Below, one piece after another: positions 36,698 to 46,658 of a stretch of 64,000 bases of DNA. Location of the stretch: NCBI GenBank assembly GCA_030248065.1, contig JASAMV010000928.1, positions 1 to 64,000 on the forward strand. The letters run 5' to 3'. Position 1 is the stretch's first letter, and each line of letters opens with the position of its first letter. The notes under the pieces are model-generated. The model saw only the letters and a list, made by a program, of their open reading frames with translations, was not told the origin of the DNA and did no database searches. Both the position numbers and the translations under genes were made by a program. This stretch comes from Rhynchonema sp. JSB1_4 (Eukaryota > Nematoda > Chromadorea > Monhysterida > Xyalidae).

Positions 36698-39600
36698 TCA
36701 ATCGTTCATTTCGAACGGCGTGGGTTTGGATCGGCTCGTGACTTTGTGACGTAGTGGCGGTGCCGAGCGACTTCGTGGCGGAACCAGATCTCCCATTGCC
36801 TGACCCGTCAAGGGGAACGGCTGCGGTGGGGGCTTTTGGGTCGATATTTGTGCGTCGTGCGTCTCTGAAAAAATGGATTTCTGTTTTTAATAAAAGAATC
36901 AAATTATGATTCTTATTTTATTGAAAAAAATTATTATTTTTTGCCGATTTTCACTAACCACGATTGTCACCAGCTCCTCCTTTGGACCACACCTTTTTCT
37001 CGGGCGTTCGCCTGTGCAGACCGCAGTTGGTGCACAAATCCGGGCCTGAGATTGACGTGATTATTAATTGATTTTTCTTTTGCACATACAGAAAATGCAC
37101 CAGTAAAACATACAAATGAAAACAAACCGTGAATCGTGTTTCGTTGTTTTTTCTTGTTCATGGATGTTTTTGAACTGTGCGTCAGGCTCGATTCACTCTC
37201 TGGAAAATGGGTGAATTAAAATGAAAAGCCCTGTTTTATTTATCAAAGCCCAATTCATAGGCCAGGGTCTTGATCAGTTTGTTGGAATGGAAATAAAGAA
37301 AAAATAAAAAGGAGTGGTAATGGACACCACCCTGGTCCAAATATTGTTTACTATTCGACAGCCTCAAAGCTGGTTCTGCCGGGAGAAACATTTCAAACGC
37401 GTTGCCTGATTCGTAAAGCGCACGCAATTGGCACAGCCAGCTGAGTTTCGTAGGATTTCGCAAATCGCTACGTTAGACTTGTGTGTTGAGTGGCTGGCAG
37501 TCACGTGACCGCTGCAGCCAATGCACGAATAATGAACTTTACGGATCAGGCAACGCGTTTGAAAAGTTTCTCCCAAGAGTATTATCAAAGTATACATAAG
37601 TAAATGAAGCAAAATGAAAAAAAGTCTAACGTGACGTGTCATCGCATGGTGGTTTGACGGGCGGCGCCACCTCAACCATATTCGGATCAGCGCTGCTGGC
37701 GTTGTCGGTTGCCAGCGATTTTGTGCCGTAATTGGTGGATTCGGATGAGGCTGCAGTCAGGCTTAGTCTTCAGGCTTATATTTTAGACAAAGAAATATGG
37801 AGGACGGATAAACGTGCAGAAAAGCGTGCGAACGTTACGTTAGACAAGGATGACAAAAGCATCCAAAACCAAGAAGAACATGCACGATACCTAAAATTAC
37901 ACTGATAATTTTTACGCTTGCTGCGGACCAAGCATGGCCCACTTCTTGTTCTTATATACCGTTGAGAATTTGATTTTCCCCACACATTGAAAAACGGACC
38001 TGGAAAATCTATATTGGTGCCTTGCCGTGAAACAACAGCGCATTCTTGCGTTTTTGACAACTTTAGCGTTTTTTTCCATGTCGTTGGCATTTAAAACGAC
38101 AAAATCCCAAAAACGAACCCTAACACCATCATGTACGTACACTTACAGACGCTGTACTGCATCCAGTGGACGGTGGCGTTGTGCACCAACGGCTGTGTGT
38201 TGACGACAGCGAACGGGGCAGAATCCTCGACCAAGTCACGTGACCACGAATCATCATCCTGCTCGCTTGACACAGCCCACAATTCGATCTCGGACCATTT
38301 CCAGTGATTGTTCGGGGTCGGGGGCGGTGGATTTGGGACTGAAATAAATGCTTCCAAGTTTTTAGCAGACAGCCACACTGTTGCAGTGTGTTCATGGCCG
38401 TGTAAAATATTATTCCCCACTGCATAATGGCAATTCATTGCAAAGTGATAGAAAGGCCAGGGAGCACTTTCTTAACACACCCTGGGATAAAAACCACAAG
38501 CCGGACCCCGCCCGGCCCATTTAATATTATCCTCTGAACAATAATATCACCTCCAAAAAACCACACACCTCATCCAGCACAAAAAACAACAAAAAATACC
38601 CACAGTATGAATAGAAAGGCCTGGTGTCCCGATTACACATGTATGTCCAGAGTTGGGGAAAGTTGTTTATTTATTAAAAATTCGTTCTTAAAAAATGTTG
38701 TTTTAAAATATAAATATTTTTTAAAGACGTCCAGATGCCCTAAACACGCTTTGAAGAATTTTGAAAAGGTGCGCTTTGGGAAGAAATAATGGCTAAGCAG
38801 AGAAATTCTGTGGTTTCAACCCATTTCCAAAATTCCGACTTGGCTCACATCCTGTGGTTTTTAAAAAAACTTTTTTTTAAAATTAATTCCTTTTTCTTTT
38901 TTCTCCCCCCCCCCCGCTGCGCCATGACTACACACGACAGACGCACCCCCAACCAAAAACCACACACCCCACGCCACGCAAAACCCAAAACCCCCCAAAC
39001 ACCCCCCACCCACCCCGCACAAACAAAAAACCCCACCCAACCAAAAAATAATTAAAAAATTTTTTTTTAAAAAAAAAAAAAAAATCACATCATCATCGGA
39101 CCAAATTTTTCATCAGGGGGACGACCATGAAAATCAAACCTGCCTTATTGGACGAAAAACAATCACGTGACGACAAAACGGATCCAATCCGATTACCAGC
39201 TCCGATATAACCCCCCCCCCCCCAAATACCCACCCGACTCCTGCGTATCCGACGTGGCGACGGTGGTTGTGGTGCTTGTGAGCGAGCTGCTGCTCTGTGT
39301 TGATTGCGATCGACGAGCGATGGTGATTGAATGCGATAAAATGGATGGAGTGAATGGGGTGATCGGCTTGACATCGTTCGCTTTCAAGTCACGTGACACA
39401 CACGCCTGCGTGCAGATCGGGTCAGGTAGCGAGGCTGGTGGGGATTCTGCAATACACATCGTTCTGTGTGCCCCAACCGAAAGCAATATCAGAATTTTGG
39501 AAAATTTTGGACATTCCATGTCCGGTTGCAGAGTATCATGTCGGATAATTCTGTCTAGCATGTCATTTTAGTAAATCTTGTTGCCAGTGAGGAAGGTCCG

Positions 39601-40018
39601 GCGCGCATGGTGGGAAAAGTTGGTCCAGTTGCTTTGACAGAGAGAAAACGCGAATTTTCGATTTCGCGATAGAAGGCACGGGTTGGCTCAACGTTTGGCT
39701 TAAGCCTAAGCCTAATAGTAAGCCTAAGCCTAAGCCTAAGCCCAAGCCTAAGCTTGATAAAGGGGACGTCGATTCTGAAACAGGACTAGCTTTTCCCAAA
39801 ATGCGTCCGGCGCCCCGCCAGCCTTTGTTGTAGGGTTGACTGTTTTCGTTCATGTATTTCTCTTCCCCTTGCTCAACAAAGTAATCATAAAACAATAACA
39901 AAGGCTTTTTAGGTACCTTTGTGCTGTTTGGAACGTCCGCCGATCAGGTGTGCCAGCGAATGGCCGATAGCAATTGAGGGCGTGGGTACGGCATTCGGGC
40001 AACATAATGTGAACAGAC
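36698..40018 (-). CDS. Low-complexity protein with GATA-like CxNCGLH motif, 5' partial
   Basis: Seven exons on the minus strand join in constant phase: 40018..39917, 39446..39234, 38338..38147, 37750..37631, 37199..37128, 37045..36959 and 36864..36698 (stop). The predicted chain is about 317 residues. Most of it is Ser/Thr/Pro-rich and likely disordered (SSSSLTSTTTTVATSDTQES, PNPPPPTPNN), with a more structured stretch around WKWSEIELWAV and HWMQYSV. Exon 6 has LCTNCGLHRRTPEKK, which resembles the second CxxC half of a GATA-type finger. The first half (CxNC...W) is not seen, though CC in the first exon is possible. The final exon is Pro-rich (STQKPPPQPFPLTG). A nuclear regulatory role is only a guess. 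Upstream exons probably exist beyond 40018 but were not identified. Exon 1 is the least certain. Confidence 0.6.
37381..37574. mobile_element. Uninterrupted copy of the GGGAGAAAC inverted-repeat element
   Basis: GGGAGAAACATTTCAAACGCG and CGCGTTTGAAAAGTTTCTCCC are inverted ends. GCCTGATTCGTAAAGCGC and CTTTACGGATCAGGC follow inwards. It shares AGCTGAGTTTCGTAGGATTT with 32908-33353. It is in an intron of the gene at 36698-40018. Confidence 0.8.
38653..38880. mobile_element. Diverged relative of the hAT element at 35280
   Basis: GAGTTGGGGAAAGTTG, ACGTCCAGATG, TTGGGAAGAAA and GGTTTCAACCCATTTCC align in order with the 35280-35772 copy. The right end runs into a C/A-rich low-complexity tract. Confidence 0.5.
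38890..39085. repeat. Strongly strand-biased C/A low-complexity tract
   Basis: From about 38935 to 39048 the plus strand is almost only C and A, followed by A and T homopolymer runs. There is no internal period. A weaker version lies at 38490-38600. It may be genuine low-complexity DNA or an assembly artefact. Confidence 0.6.
39701..39754. repeat. Interstitial telomere-like (TTAGGC)n run
   Basis: The plus strand reads TAAGCCTAAGCC repeatedly, which is (TTAGGC)n on the other strand. About eight units are present with three imperfect ones. TTAGGC is the telomere repeat of nematodes. It sits in an intron of the gene at 36698-40018. Confidence 0.8.
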
Positions 40019-41018
40019 CTGAGTAGAAAAAATGATAAAATTTTGTTTAAAGTTGAAAAAATTGAAGAATACACCGCGAACCGTTGCTGCTGTTCGGTTC
40101 GTTGCATTTCGGTGACGTTGACGTTGTTTTGTTGAGTTCAATCGGCGTTGACATCATCATGATTGATCAATGGATTGCTTATGGAATGAAGAATGTTTGA
40201 TTTTGTGCAATTCTTTGAGAAAACTGGCATGATTTGTGATGGTCAACAAAATAGCTCGTCAAGGAAAGGGCCCCAAAGTAACGTTGTGAGCGTGAAGTGT
40301 GACGATCGTTGCGAAACCAGTGTAGGTATCGCTGTTTAACACGGAGCGAGATCACAAATGTTGCAATACCAAAGTACAAGAATATGTTTTTATGAGACAT
40401 AATCTTTCAGAATAGCAGGAACAATTTGGAATCATTTTATTAGCTCCCAGAACGTTCCTCAGAAGACTCCTTACAACACAACAATCAAGTGGAAATGTCC
40501 AGGAGCTAATGACCTAACCCAACAACCAAACAGCTAATCATGGTCATCGCGCTTGAAAATGAGAGCAACCATTGGACGTCGTAAAATAGAAAAAAAGAGA
40601 TTGACTGGCGCAATTTCGAAAGTTGAAGAGCGAAAATTGTAGAGGAGATAGAAATCTTTAAGAAAACATCGGTGCCTGATTCGTAAAGGAAACAATTATC
40701 CTTGTCAATTTCAAACTTGCACTTATTTTTTTTGGCGTTCTGGTTCATTATCAGTGTCTCTATCGGACTGTTGAAGGTATTGATGTGGGTTTGTTGAAAA
40801 AAAGTGGCACCCCCACTTTTCGTACCAGACGGACACCAAAAGGCACCCCCAGCCCCACGTTGGCTTTGGCACCTACCCCAGAAATACCCACCGCCCCCCT
40901 CAAGTTGGCACCCCCGCCCCGTGCTAGTATCTAAAGGCAAACCAGCCGTGCTTTGCACTCTTAGACCATACCGTATCACTCTGAATTCTTACATACCTGT
41001 TGCTGTAGCCACGTCTCG

Positions 41019-41275
41019 GCATCTTTAGGCCTAAAATGGGCATTTTTAGGCCTAAAATGAGTGATTTTTTAGGTCAATGATGTCCAATATACCCTTTTTA
41101 TGAAGAATTTTTTCCAAAAAGGGGCAAAAATCGGTCAAATTTTCTACCTCAAAAAGTGACTTTTTCCCGAATTTGGGTCTTCCACCCTTCCCCCAAGGAG
41201 GTACACTAACCGCCGCACGGAAAAAAGGAGAGGGGTAGATACACTATCCGCCGCGCCCGACCAGGAACTACACTG
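41019..41275. mobile_element. CCAGGAACTACACTG family, copy 1 (left end lost)
   Basis: It shares TTAGGCCTAAAATGGGCATT, TTTTTTCCAAAAAGGG, GGTACACTAACCGCCGCA and the end CCAGGAACTACACTG with copies at 42649-42887 and 45480-45871. Confidence 0.6.
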
Positions 41276-41279
41276 GGGC

Positions 41280-41731
41280 CAGTGTTGGAAGTGGGGGGGT
41301 TTGGGGGTAGCCCCCCAGTACAGTAGGTATCCCCCTCGCCCAGGGTAGTACTTGGGGGGTGGGGGGCTCCCCCCAAATTCATCTATCTATCGTCAACACT
41401 TTTTGATTTCATCTGTCTATCGTCAACAGTTTTGGGCTAATCTGTCTATCGTCAACAAATTCTGGGAACAATCTATCTATCGTCAACAACAATCGACCCC
41501 AAAATTGATATGTTTGACTCAAAATGGCTCAAAATTGGTATTTTTCGCCCCAAATAGGCAAAAAATTGCGCGCTACGCGCGGATTGAGTACATCACATGT
41601 CATTAACATTCACACATTCTTACCTACTTAGTACATAACCCCTCCCCAGGCCATCGGCTCTGGTACAGTAGGTATCCCCCTCTCCAAGCCCGGTACAGTA
41701 GGTATCCCCCTTCAGAGTACCTCCAACACTG
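41280..41731. mobile_element. Non-autonomous hAT element with internal tandem repeat
   Basis: CAGTGTTGGAAGTGGGG and ACCTCCAACACTG form the ends. ACTGGGGC (41272-41279) and ACTGGAGC (41732-41739) fit an 8-bp target duplication with one change. GGTACAGTAGGTATCCCCCT occurs near both ends. It was inserted beside the end of the previous element. Confidence 0.7.
41381..41490. repeat. Spaced tandem repeat ATCTRTCTATCGTCAACA
   Basis: Four copies of ATCT[AG]TCTATCGTCAACA occur at about 30-bp spacing, with variable spacers. They lie inside the hAT-like element at 41280-41731. Confidence 0.8.
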
Positions 41732-42025
41732 ACTGGAGCTACCCCCCGCAATCCCCACCAGCTCCAACACTGCTTGTCAGTCACAACTCTGCTGCACATG
41801 GCAGTCAAAGGTTGTGGTTGTGCCCTCCAGAAGCATCGACGCAGGAAAAATGAACATAAAATTCTACTTTAGTGCATCCGTTGATGCACTGACTGTGGGT
41901 GCTATCGGAGTCCCATCAGTTACCTCACTGTGTCTATGGTCAAGAAGGTCCTTGGACGACGTAGATGTCAAAGACAAGCTCCCACACTTGCTTCCTTCCA
42001 GAACAGATTAGCGCGATTTCAGCTA

Positions 42026-42426
42026 TTGGTCGCACAATGACCATATTAGAATCCATCCCCCTAATTTTCCTGCATTGAAAAGGCGGATATTTGGCATTTT
42101 TTTCAAATTGGACCAGGTTTTGACAAGAACTTTGCATGCTTATCAGTGAGAAGAATGAGAAACACACGTGTGCAGAAGTTTCACCCTGAATTCTACGCAA
42201 CCGAAATGGTTCGGGCTCGGGTTACTGTAGCCACGTATTACACGCTTTACGTGTGAAATCGATACACACACACACGTTGATCACTCCCGATAAATAAAGC
42301 GGGAAAAGAAATAGAAAATAACTGCTTGTCAAAACTTGATTCAATTTGAAAAAATCGCTAGAAACCCTCCTTGCCGATGTAGGAAAAATATGGGGATGGA
42401 TTCTCATATAGTCATTGTGCGACCAA
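42026..42426. mobile_element. MITE of the TTGGTCGCACAATGAC family, copy B
   Basis: TTGGTCGCACAATGACCATA with AGAATCCATCCCC and, at the other end, GGGGATGGATTCTCAT with GTCATTGTGCGACCAA are inverted. TA flanks both sides. The interior differs from copies A and C. Confidence 0.85.
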
Positions 42427-42648
42427 TACCTGTTTTTCTGTCTGCTTAGGTGCCAATTGCACCCAGATTTTGGTCAGTTTACATTTAAATCAGTCGTTTT
42501 TCGGACATTTGGGAGCAATACAAGTTGCACGCACCCCGTTAACTTTGGAAAAAAGCCTGCTTCAGCGTTCCGCCCGACTGTTGCATGTGACTCTCATATC
42601 GAGCATCTAGAAATAAAACGAACGTCAAATTTAAGCTCCTGGCCCAAA

Positions 42649-42887
42649 GTAGTTCCTGTGTGTAGGGGGGACCCCCCTAAGGTACACTAATTTCCCCTCC
42701 GGGTACACTAATTTCCCCAATTTTTGCATAAAACGGCTATTTTTAGGCCTAAAATGTGTGATTTTCAGGTCAATGTTCTCAAAAGTCGCCAAAATACCCT
42801 TTTTATGCAGAATTTTTTCCAAAAAGGGGTAAAAATAGATCAAATTTTCGCACGCTAATTCCCCCCCCCGGACCAGGAACTACACTG
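42649..42887. mobile_element. CCAGGAACTACACTG family, copy 2
   Basis: The left end is a decayed AGTAGTTCCTG followed by GGGGGGACCCCCCTAAGGTA. The right end is GACCAGGAACTACACTG. The body (TTTTAGGCCTAAAATG, CAAAAGTCGCCAAAATACCC) matches copy 45480-45871. Confidence 0.7.
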
Positions 42888-43301
42888 TCCTGGCCCTTAT
42901 AATACCCAGAAATATATTGATGGGTAATATCGGCGTTGTTTCAGAATCTTCATCAAGGTGTTGCGGTGTTCATTTCGAAGCTCCAGAAAAGTTTTAGAAC
43001 GAAACGGACAGCAAATTCGAGCTTCCCGCACTTGTCTACCGCCAGACAATTACTTGTAGGCGTTATCGAGGAAGAAAGTGAAACAAACCGCGTCGTCCGG
43101 CACAGGCAGAGGTGTGCGGGACGGTCTGTCACTGGGAACGAAGCGTCCCGTCACCAGCGACTCATGCTTGATCAATGTTTCGCCTCGTTTCACCTTTCCT
43201 TTACGAATCAGGCACCGATGTTTTCTTAAAGATTTCTATCTCCTCTAGTGCCCAAAATATGAAAAAGCGGAAAAAAAACCGCGGGACGGACCGAGGGGCC
43301 C

Positions 43302-43662
43302 GGGTTACCTCGGCCCGGCCCGATTTTTTTCGGGCCGGCTTTTTCTGATGATATTTTGAAGAAACTTTTTTGCAAAAATTGCAGTTTTTAGAAGTTCAAA
43401 TTCAAATTTTATCTGCACGCTTTTGCAAAGACCTTTACACAAGATCCGGAGAAACCCTAAAAAATGAACATGAGTATTAATAAACGAAAATGTGAACATG
43501 AACGAACAAACGACAAAGAAAACGTACCGGCGAGATTCGAGATTGAAGTCGGTCATAAGCTGCTGAATCGCAAGAAATTATTTACCGTAAAAAGTCACGA
43601 TTTTTTATTGAGATTCGATGATTTCGGGCCGACATCCTGGCCCGGCCCGATTCCCACCTCTG
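43302..43662. mobile_element. hAT-like element of the CAGAGGTGGGAATCGG family
   Basis: GGGTTACCTCGGCCCGG at the left aligns with the fragment at 15386, and the right end is CGGCCCGATTCCCACCTCTG. GGCCCGATTTTTTTCGGGCC palindromes lie near both ends. A further CGGGCC-rich fragment follows at 43789-43870. Confidence 0.6.
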
Positions 43663-43912
43663 TTTGGCACTGGATTTATTTAATCTTATTTGCAATTTTT
43701 AGTTTTTGGAGCAGTCAATTTGGTATCAAAAACATTGCTTCTGAGAACAAACTGAAAAGTCATCAGAAAAAATTGGTCAAAAAAATCTGGCCGGGCCGAC
43801 CTGTCTTGGATTGCGGGCCGCGCTGGCCCGGCCCGATTGACACATCTGTTCCGGTCGGATCCGGTGGGTGCAAGTGACACAAATTACGGTGGTGAGGTGA
43901 CTTGACGCTGAC

Positions 43913-44326
43913 CAGTGGTGTAGCTACCCAGGCGGGGCGGCAACCTACTGTACCACCCAAAATGCGGGGCGGCAACCTACCTACTGTACCAGCCGAGCTA
44001 GGGGGGGGGGTCGTACCACTTGGGGGGGGGGTCATCTGGAAACCGAAATTTTTTATGTCTAAATACTGAAGAAAATGTGGCCTAAAACACTAATTTCGCG
44101 CGCAGCGCGCGATTTTTCGCCTATTTGCATACAAATATGCTAATTTTATGCAATTTTAAGCCAAAAATGTATGTTTTGGGTGAAAAGTTAGGTGGGGCGG
44201 CAACCTACCTACTGTACCAGGGGAGGGGCGGCAACCTACCTACTGTACCAGGCGAGGGGCGGCAACCTACCTACTGTACCTTGGGGGGACCCCCCCCCCA
44301 CCCCCCCCCCCCCAGCCACACCATTG
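43913..44326. mobile_element. Non-autonomous hAT element with perfect 8-bp duplication
   Basis: It begins CAGTGGTGTAGCTACCC and ends GCCACACCATTG. ACGCTGAC flanks it exactly on both sides (43905-43912 and 44327-44334). Inside, GGCGGCAACCTACCTACTGT recurs about five times near the two ends. A CGCGCGCAGCGCGCG palindrome lies at the centre. Confidence 0.9.
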
Positions 44327-44714
44327 ACGCTGACTGACAGCTGATGTTTTTTTTTCAGAACAACGATACAAACCCGTCACATGGCAGGGCCACACACAAT
44401 GTGAGTGCGAACAACGAATGATAATCAGGCTCAGGCACAATGGTCTGCCAGGTGCCAGGGACACGGTTCTGTGATTGCGTGCGGTGGTATTTCTATGAAA
44501 TAAAGCTGGATAAATTATTGGGCAATTTACTGGTTAGCGTCAGCATTAGGGTTAGAGAGATGTCGGGTGTCGGGTGCCAAAAAAAGTGTAGGTATCGGGT
44601 GTCGGCTGTCGGGTACCCCCAGATGTCGGGTGTCGGCAGGGTTTTTTTTTCAAAATTCACCAGGTGCAACTTAGGTGCAACCCCCCAATTTTTAGGTGCA
44701 AGCTGGCCAAAGTA

Positions 44715-45139
44715 CCGTAAAAACCTAAATAGAAGGGGGGGCTCCATTAACTCACTGACCCCATTTTGGGGGGCTCTATTCCGGGGGGGCCTCTATTAAT
44801 TCACTGACCCGAACCTGAAAATTGTTCCCAGAAATACCCCCCAAAAACCCCTAAAAATGGGTTTGAAAGGATGTTTTTTCGCTTGTAATCGCATTTATTC
44901 GTGTCTATTCGTCAATAGGAGGCGTATTATGTGCTCTGAACGAACAACAAACGTGCATAAATGTACCTGTACACCACTATCGAGCCTTAATACACTACAG
45001 TATAGGGGATGTTACTTAGGGGGGGGGCTCTATTCCGGGGGGGCCTCTATTAATTCACTGACCCCTTTTTGGGGGGGGCTGTATTACGGGGGGGGGGGGG
45101 CTCTATTCCGGGGGGGGGGCTGTATTTAGGTTTTTACGG
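44715..45139. mobile_element. MITE with CCGTAAAAACCTAAATA ends
   Basis: CCGTAAAAACCTAAATAGA and TATTTAGGTTTTTACGG are inverted and flanked by TA. GGGGCTCTATTCCGGGGGGG and CTCTATTAATTCACTGACCC recur inside. A decayed relative lies near 640-760 (GGGGTCAGTGAGTTA). It is nested in the 44547-46583 element. Confidence 0.75.
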
Positions 45140-45479
45140 TAGGTGCAACCCCTATTTTGGACAAAAAACACCAATTTTAGACTTTTTTTGCCAGGTTGTG
45201 TGTTCAATGCTATTTGCGTGCTTTTAGAAGTTCAATAAAGTTGTAACGCAATGAATGCCTTTTCCTTTAGCAAAAGCAAACTTTTCAGGGAAAGTTCAAC
45301 ATGTTGCAGCACATTTTGTACTAGTTTCATTATTGAGAACCGGTTGAGAAGAAAACGAAACAGTAAAATTTTCATGTCACCATATCCATATTTGGGGGTC
45401 ACGTACGAATCAATTACTTTCGCTGTTCATTTACTGTGTGGGTATCTAATACTTTGTCATGCTCTGCTCTGGTTCTAGT

Positions 45480-45871
45480 CAGTGTAGTTCCTGGGGGGAG
45501 TGGGGTCCCCTCCTAAGGTACACTAACCGCCGCGACCAAGGTACACTAGTACACTAACCGCCGCACCAGGTACACTAACCGCCGCAATTTTTGCCTAAAA
45601 TAGGCATTTTTAGCCCAAGATGGGCATTTTAGGCCTAAAATGGGTAATTTTCAGGTCAATGTTGTCAAAAGTCGCCAAAATACCCTATTTATGGAGAATT
45701 TTTTCCAAAAAAGGGCAAAAATAGGTCAAATTTTTTACCTCAACGAAGGACTTTTTCCTGAATTTTGGTCTTCCCCCCCTCCTTCCCCCACAGGGAGGTA
45801 CACTAACCGCCGCACCGACAAAGTGGGTACATAGGTTCACTAACCGCCTCGCCGGACCAGGAACTACACTG
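45480..45871. mobile_element. CCAGGAACTACACTG family, copy 3, both ends present
   Basis: CAGTGTAGTTCCTGG and CCAGGAACTACACTG are perfect inverted ends. GTTCTAGT and ATCCTAGT on the two sides fit a diverged 8-bp duplication, as for hAT elements. GGTACACTAACCGCCGC units lie next to both ends. Confidence 0.8.
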
Positions 45872-46658
45872 ATCCTAGTACAGCATGTGTTTGTTTTGAA
45901 TCTTATCACCAGCACACCAGGTACTAACTGTGTACGAAATCAATCATTCAGATCAATATTTTTTGTCGATGTCGACCAAATGCTTCGATGGAATTTATCG
46001 GAAGGAATGAAAAGCCGCGCAGCGCATTTTTTTTGTTTCTAAGCTTTCCAAACTTAAAAGATGCTGTATAAATGCTAAATTAAGCAAATAAGGGCCCAAA
46101 ATTTTAGGTGCAACCTTGCACCTAACCCTGAATTTTTAGGTGCAATTCTGATTTTTTAGGTGCAAATTGCACCTAAAAAGTGTCTAAAAAAACTATGGGT
46201 GTCGGGTTTTTTGGGACCCGACAGCCGACACCCGACACTTACGGTTCAAAACATCAGTTTTGCTGAGAGAAGAATTTTGAGAGAAAATTTTCTTCGAACC
46301 GAATGTTTCCGATGACGCAGAATGTGACATTTTGGTGTTTATTTCGTGTGAAAATACTTGAATTCAGTAACTTGAGCCAAAAAATTGCACAAATGATGCA
46401 AATAAGCAAAAATTTGCCTGTTTTTGGTCCAAAACCAGGTGTCGGGTGTCGGGTTTTTTCAAAAACTAGATGTCGGGTGTCGGGTTTTTTTGCAACTGTC
46501 GGGTGTCGGCTTTTTTTCTGAGATGTCATATGTCGAGTACTTCCAGATGTCGGGTGTCGGGTACCCCCCGACCTCTAACCCTAGACTCAGCATAGAATTA
46601 TTTTTGTTGTTGCTCGTTTTTACATTTGATATTGTAAACTGCAGGAAACGCACTAAAG

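Larger units (their letters stand above)
40641..43246. mobile_element. 2.6-kb composite bounded by 52-bp inverted repeats
   Basis: The segment 40641-40692 (AGAGGAGATAGAAATCTTTA then GAAAACATCGGTGCCTGATT then CGTAAAGGAAA) reappears reversed at 43195-43246. The GCCTGATTCGTAAAG core is shared with the small elements at 32908 and 37381, so these may be its short derivatives. Inside lie at least four other elements. No transposase is recognised. Confidence 0.7.
44547..46583. mobile_element. 2-kb element bounded by TAGGGTTAGAG, with TGTCGGG repeats
   Basis: TAGGGTTAGAG at 44547 and CTCTAACCCTA ending at 46583 are inverted. Both subterminal zones are filled with TGTCGGGTGTCGGG units (44560-44640 and 46440-46565), with an inverted block at 46215-46240 and AGGTGCAACC units further in. 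Other elements (44715-45139, 45480-45871) are inserted inside. It ends 75 bp before the ANKRD27 start codon. Confidence 0.65.

Noticed and set aside
36465..36749. 94-codon plus-strand frame
   Set aside because: Its 3' part is antisense to the supported final exon of the 36698-40018 gene and it shows no known motif.
41380..41490. CRISPR-like array (repeats with variable spacers)
   Set aside because: The spacers are only about 12 bp, the host is a eukaryote, there are no cas genes, and the repeats lie inside a hAT-like element.
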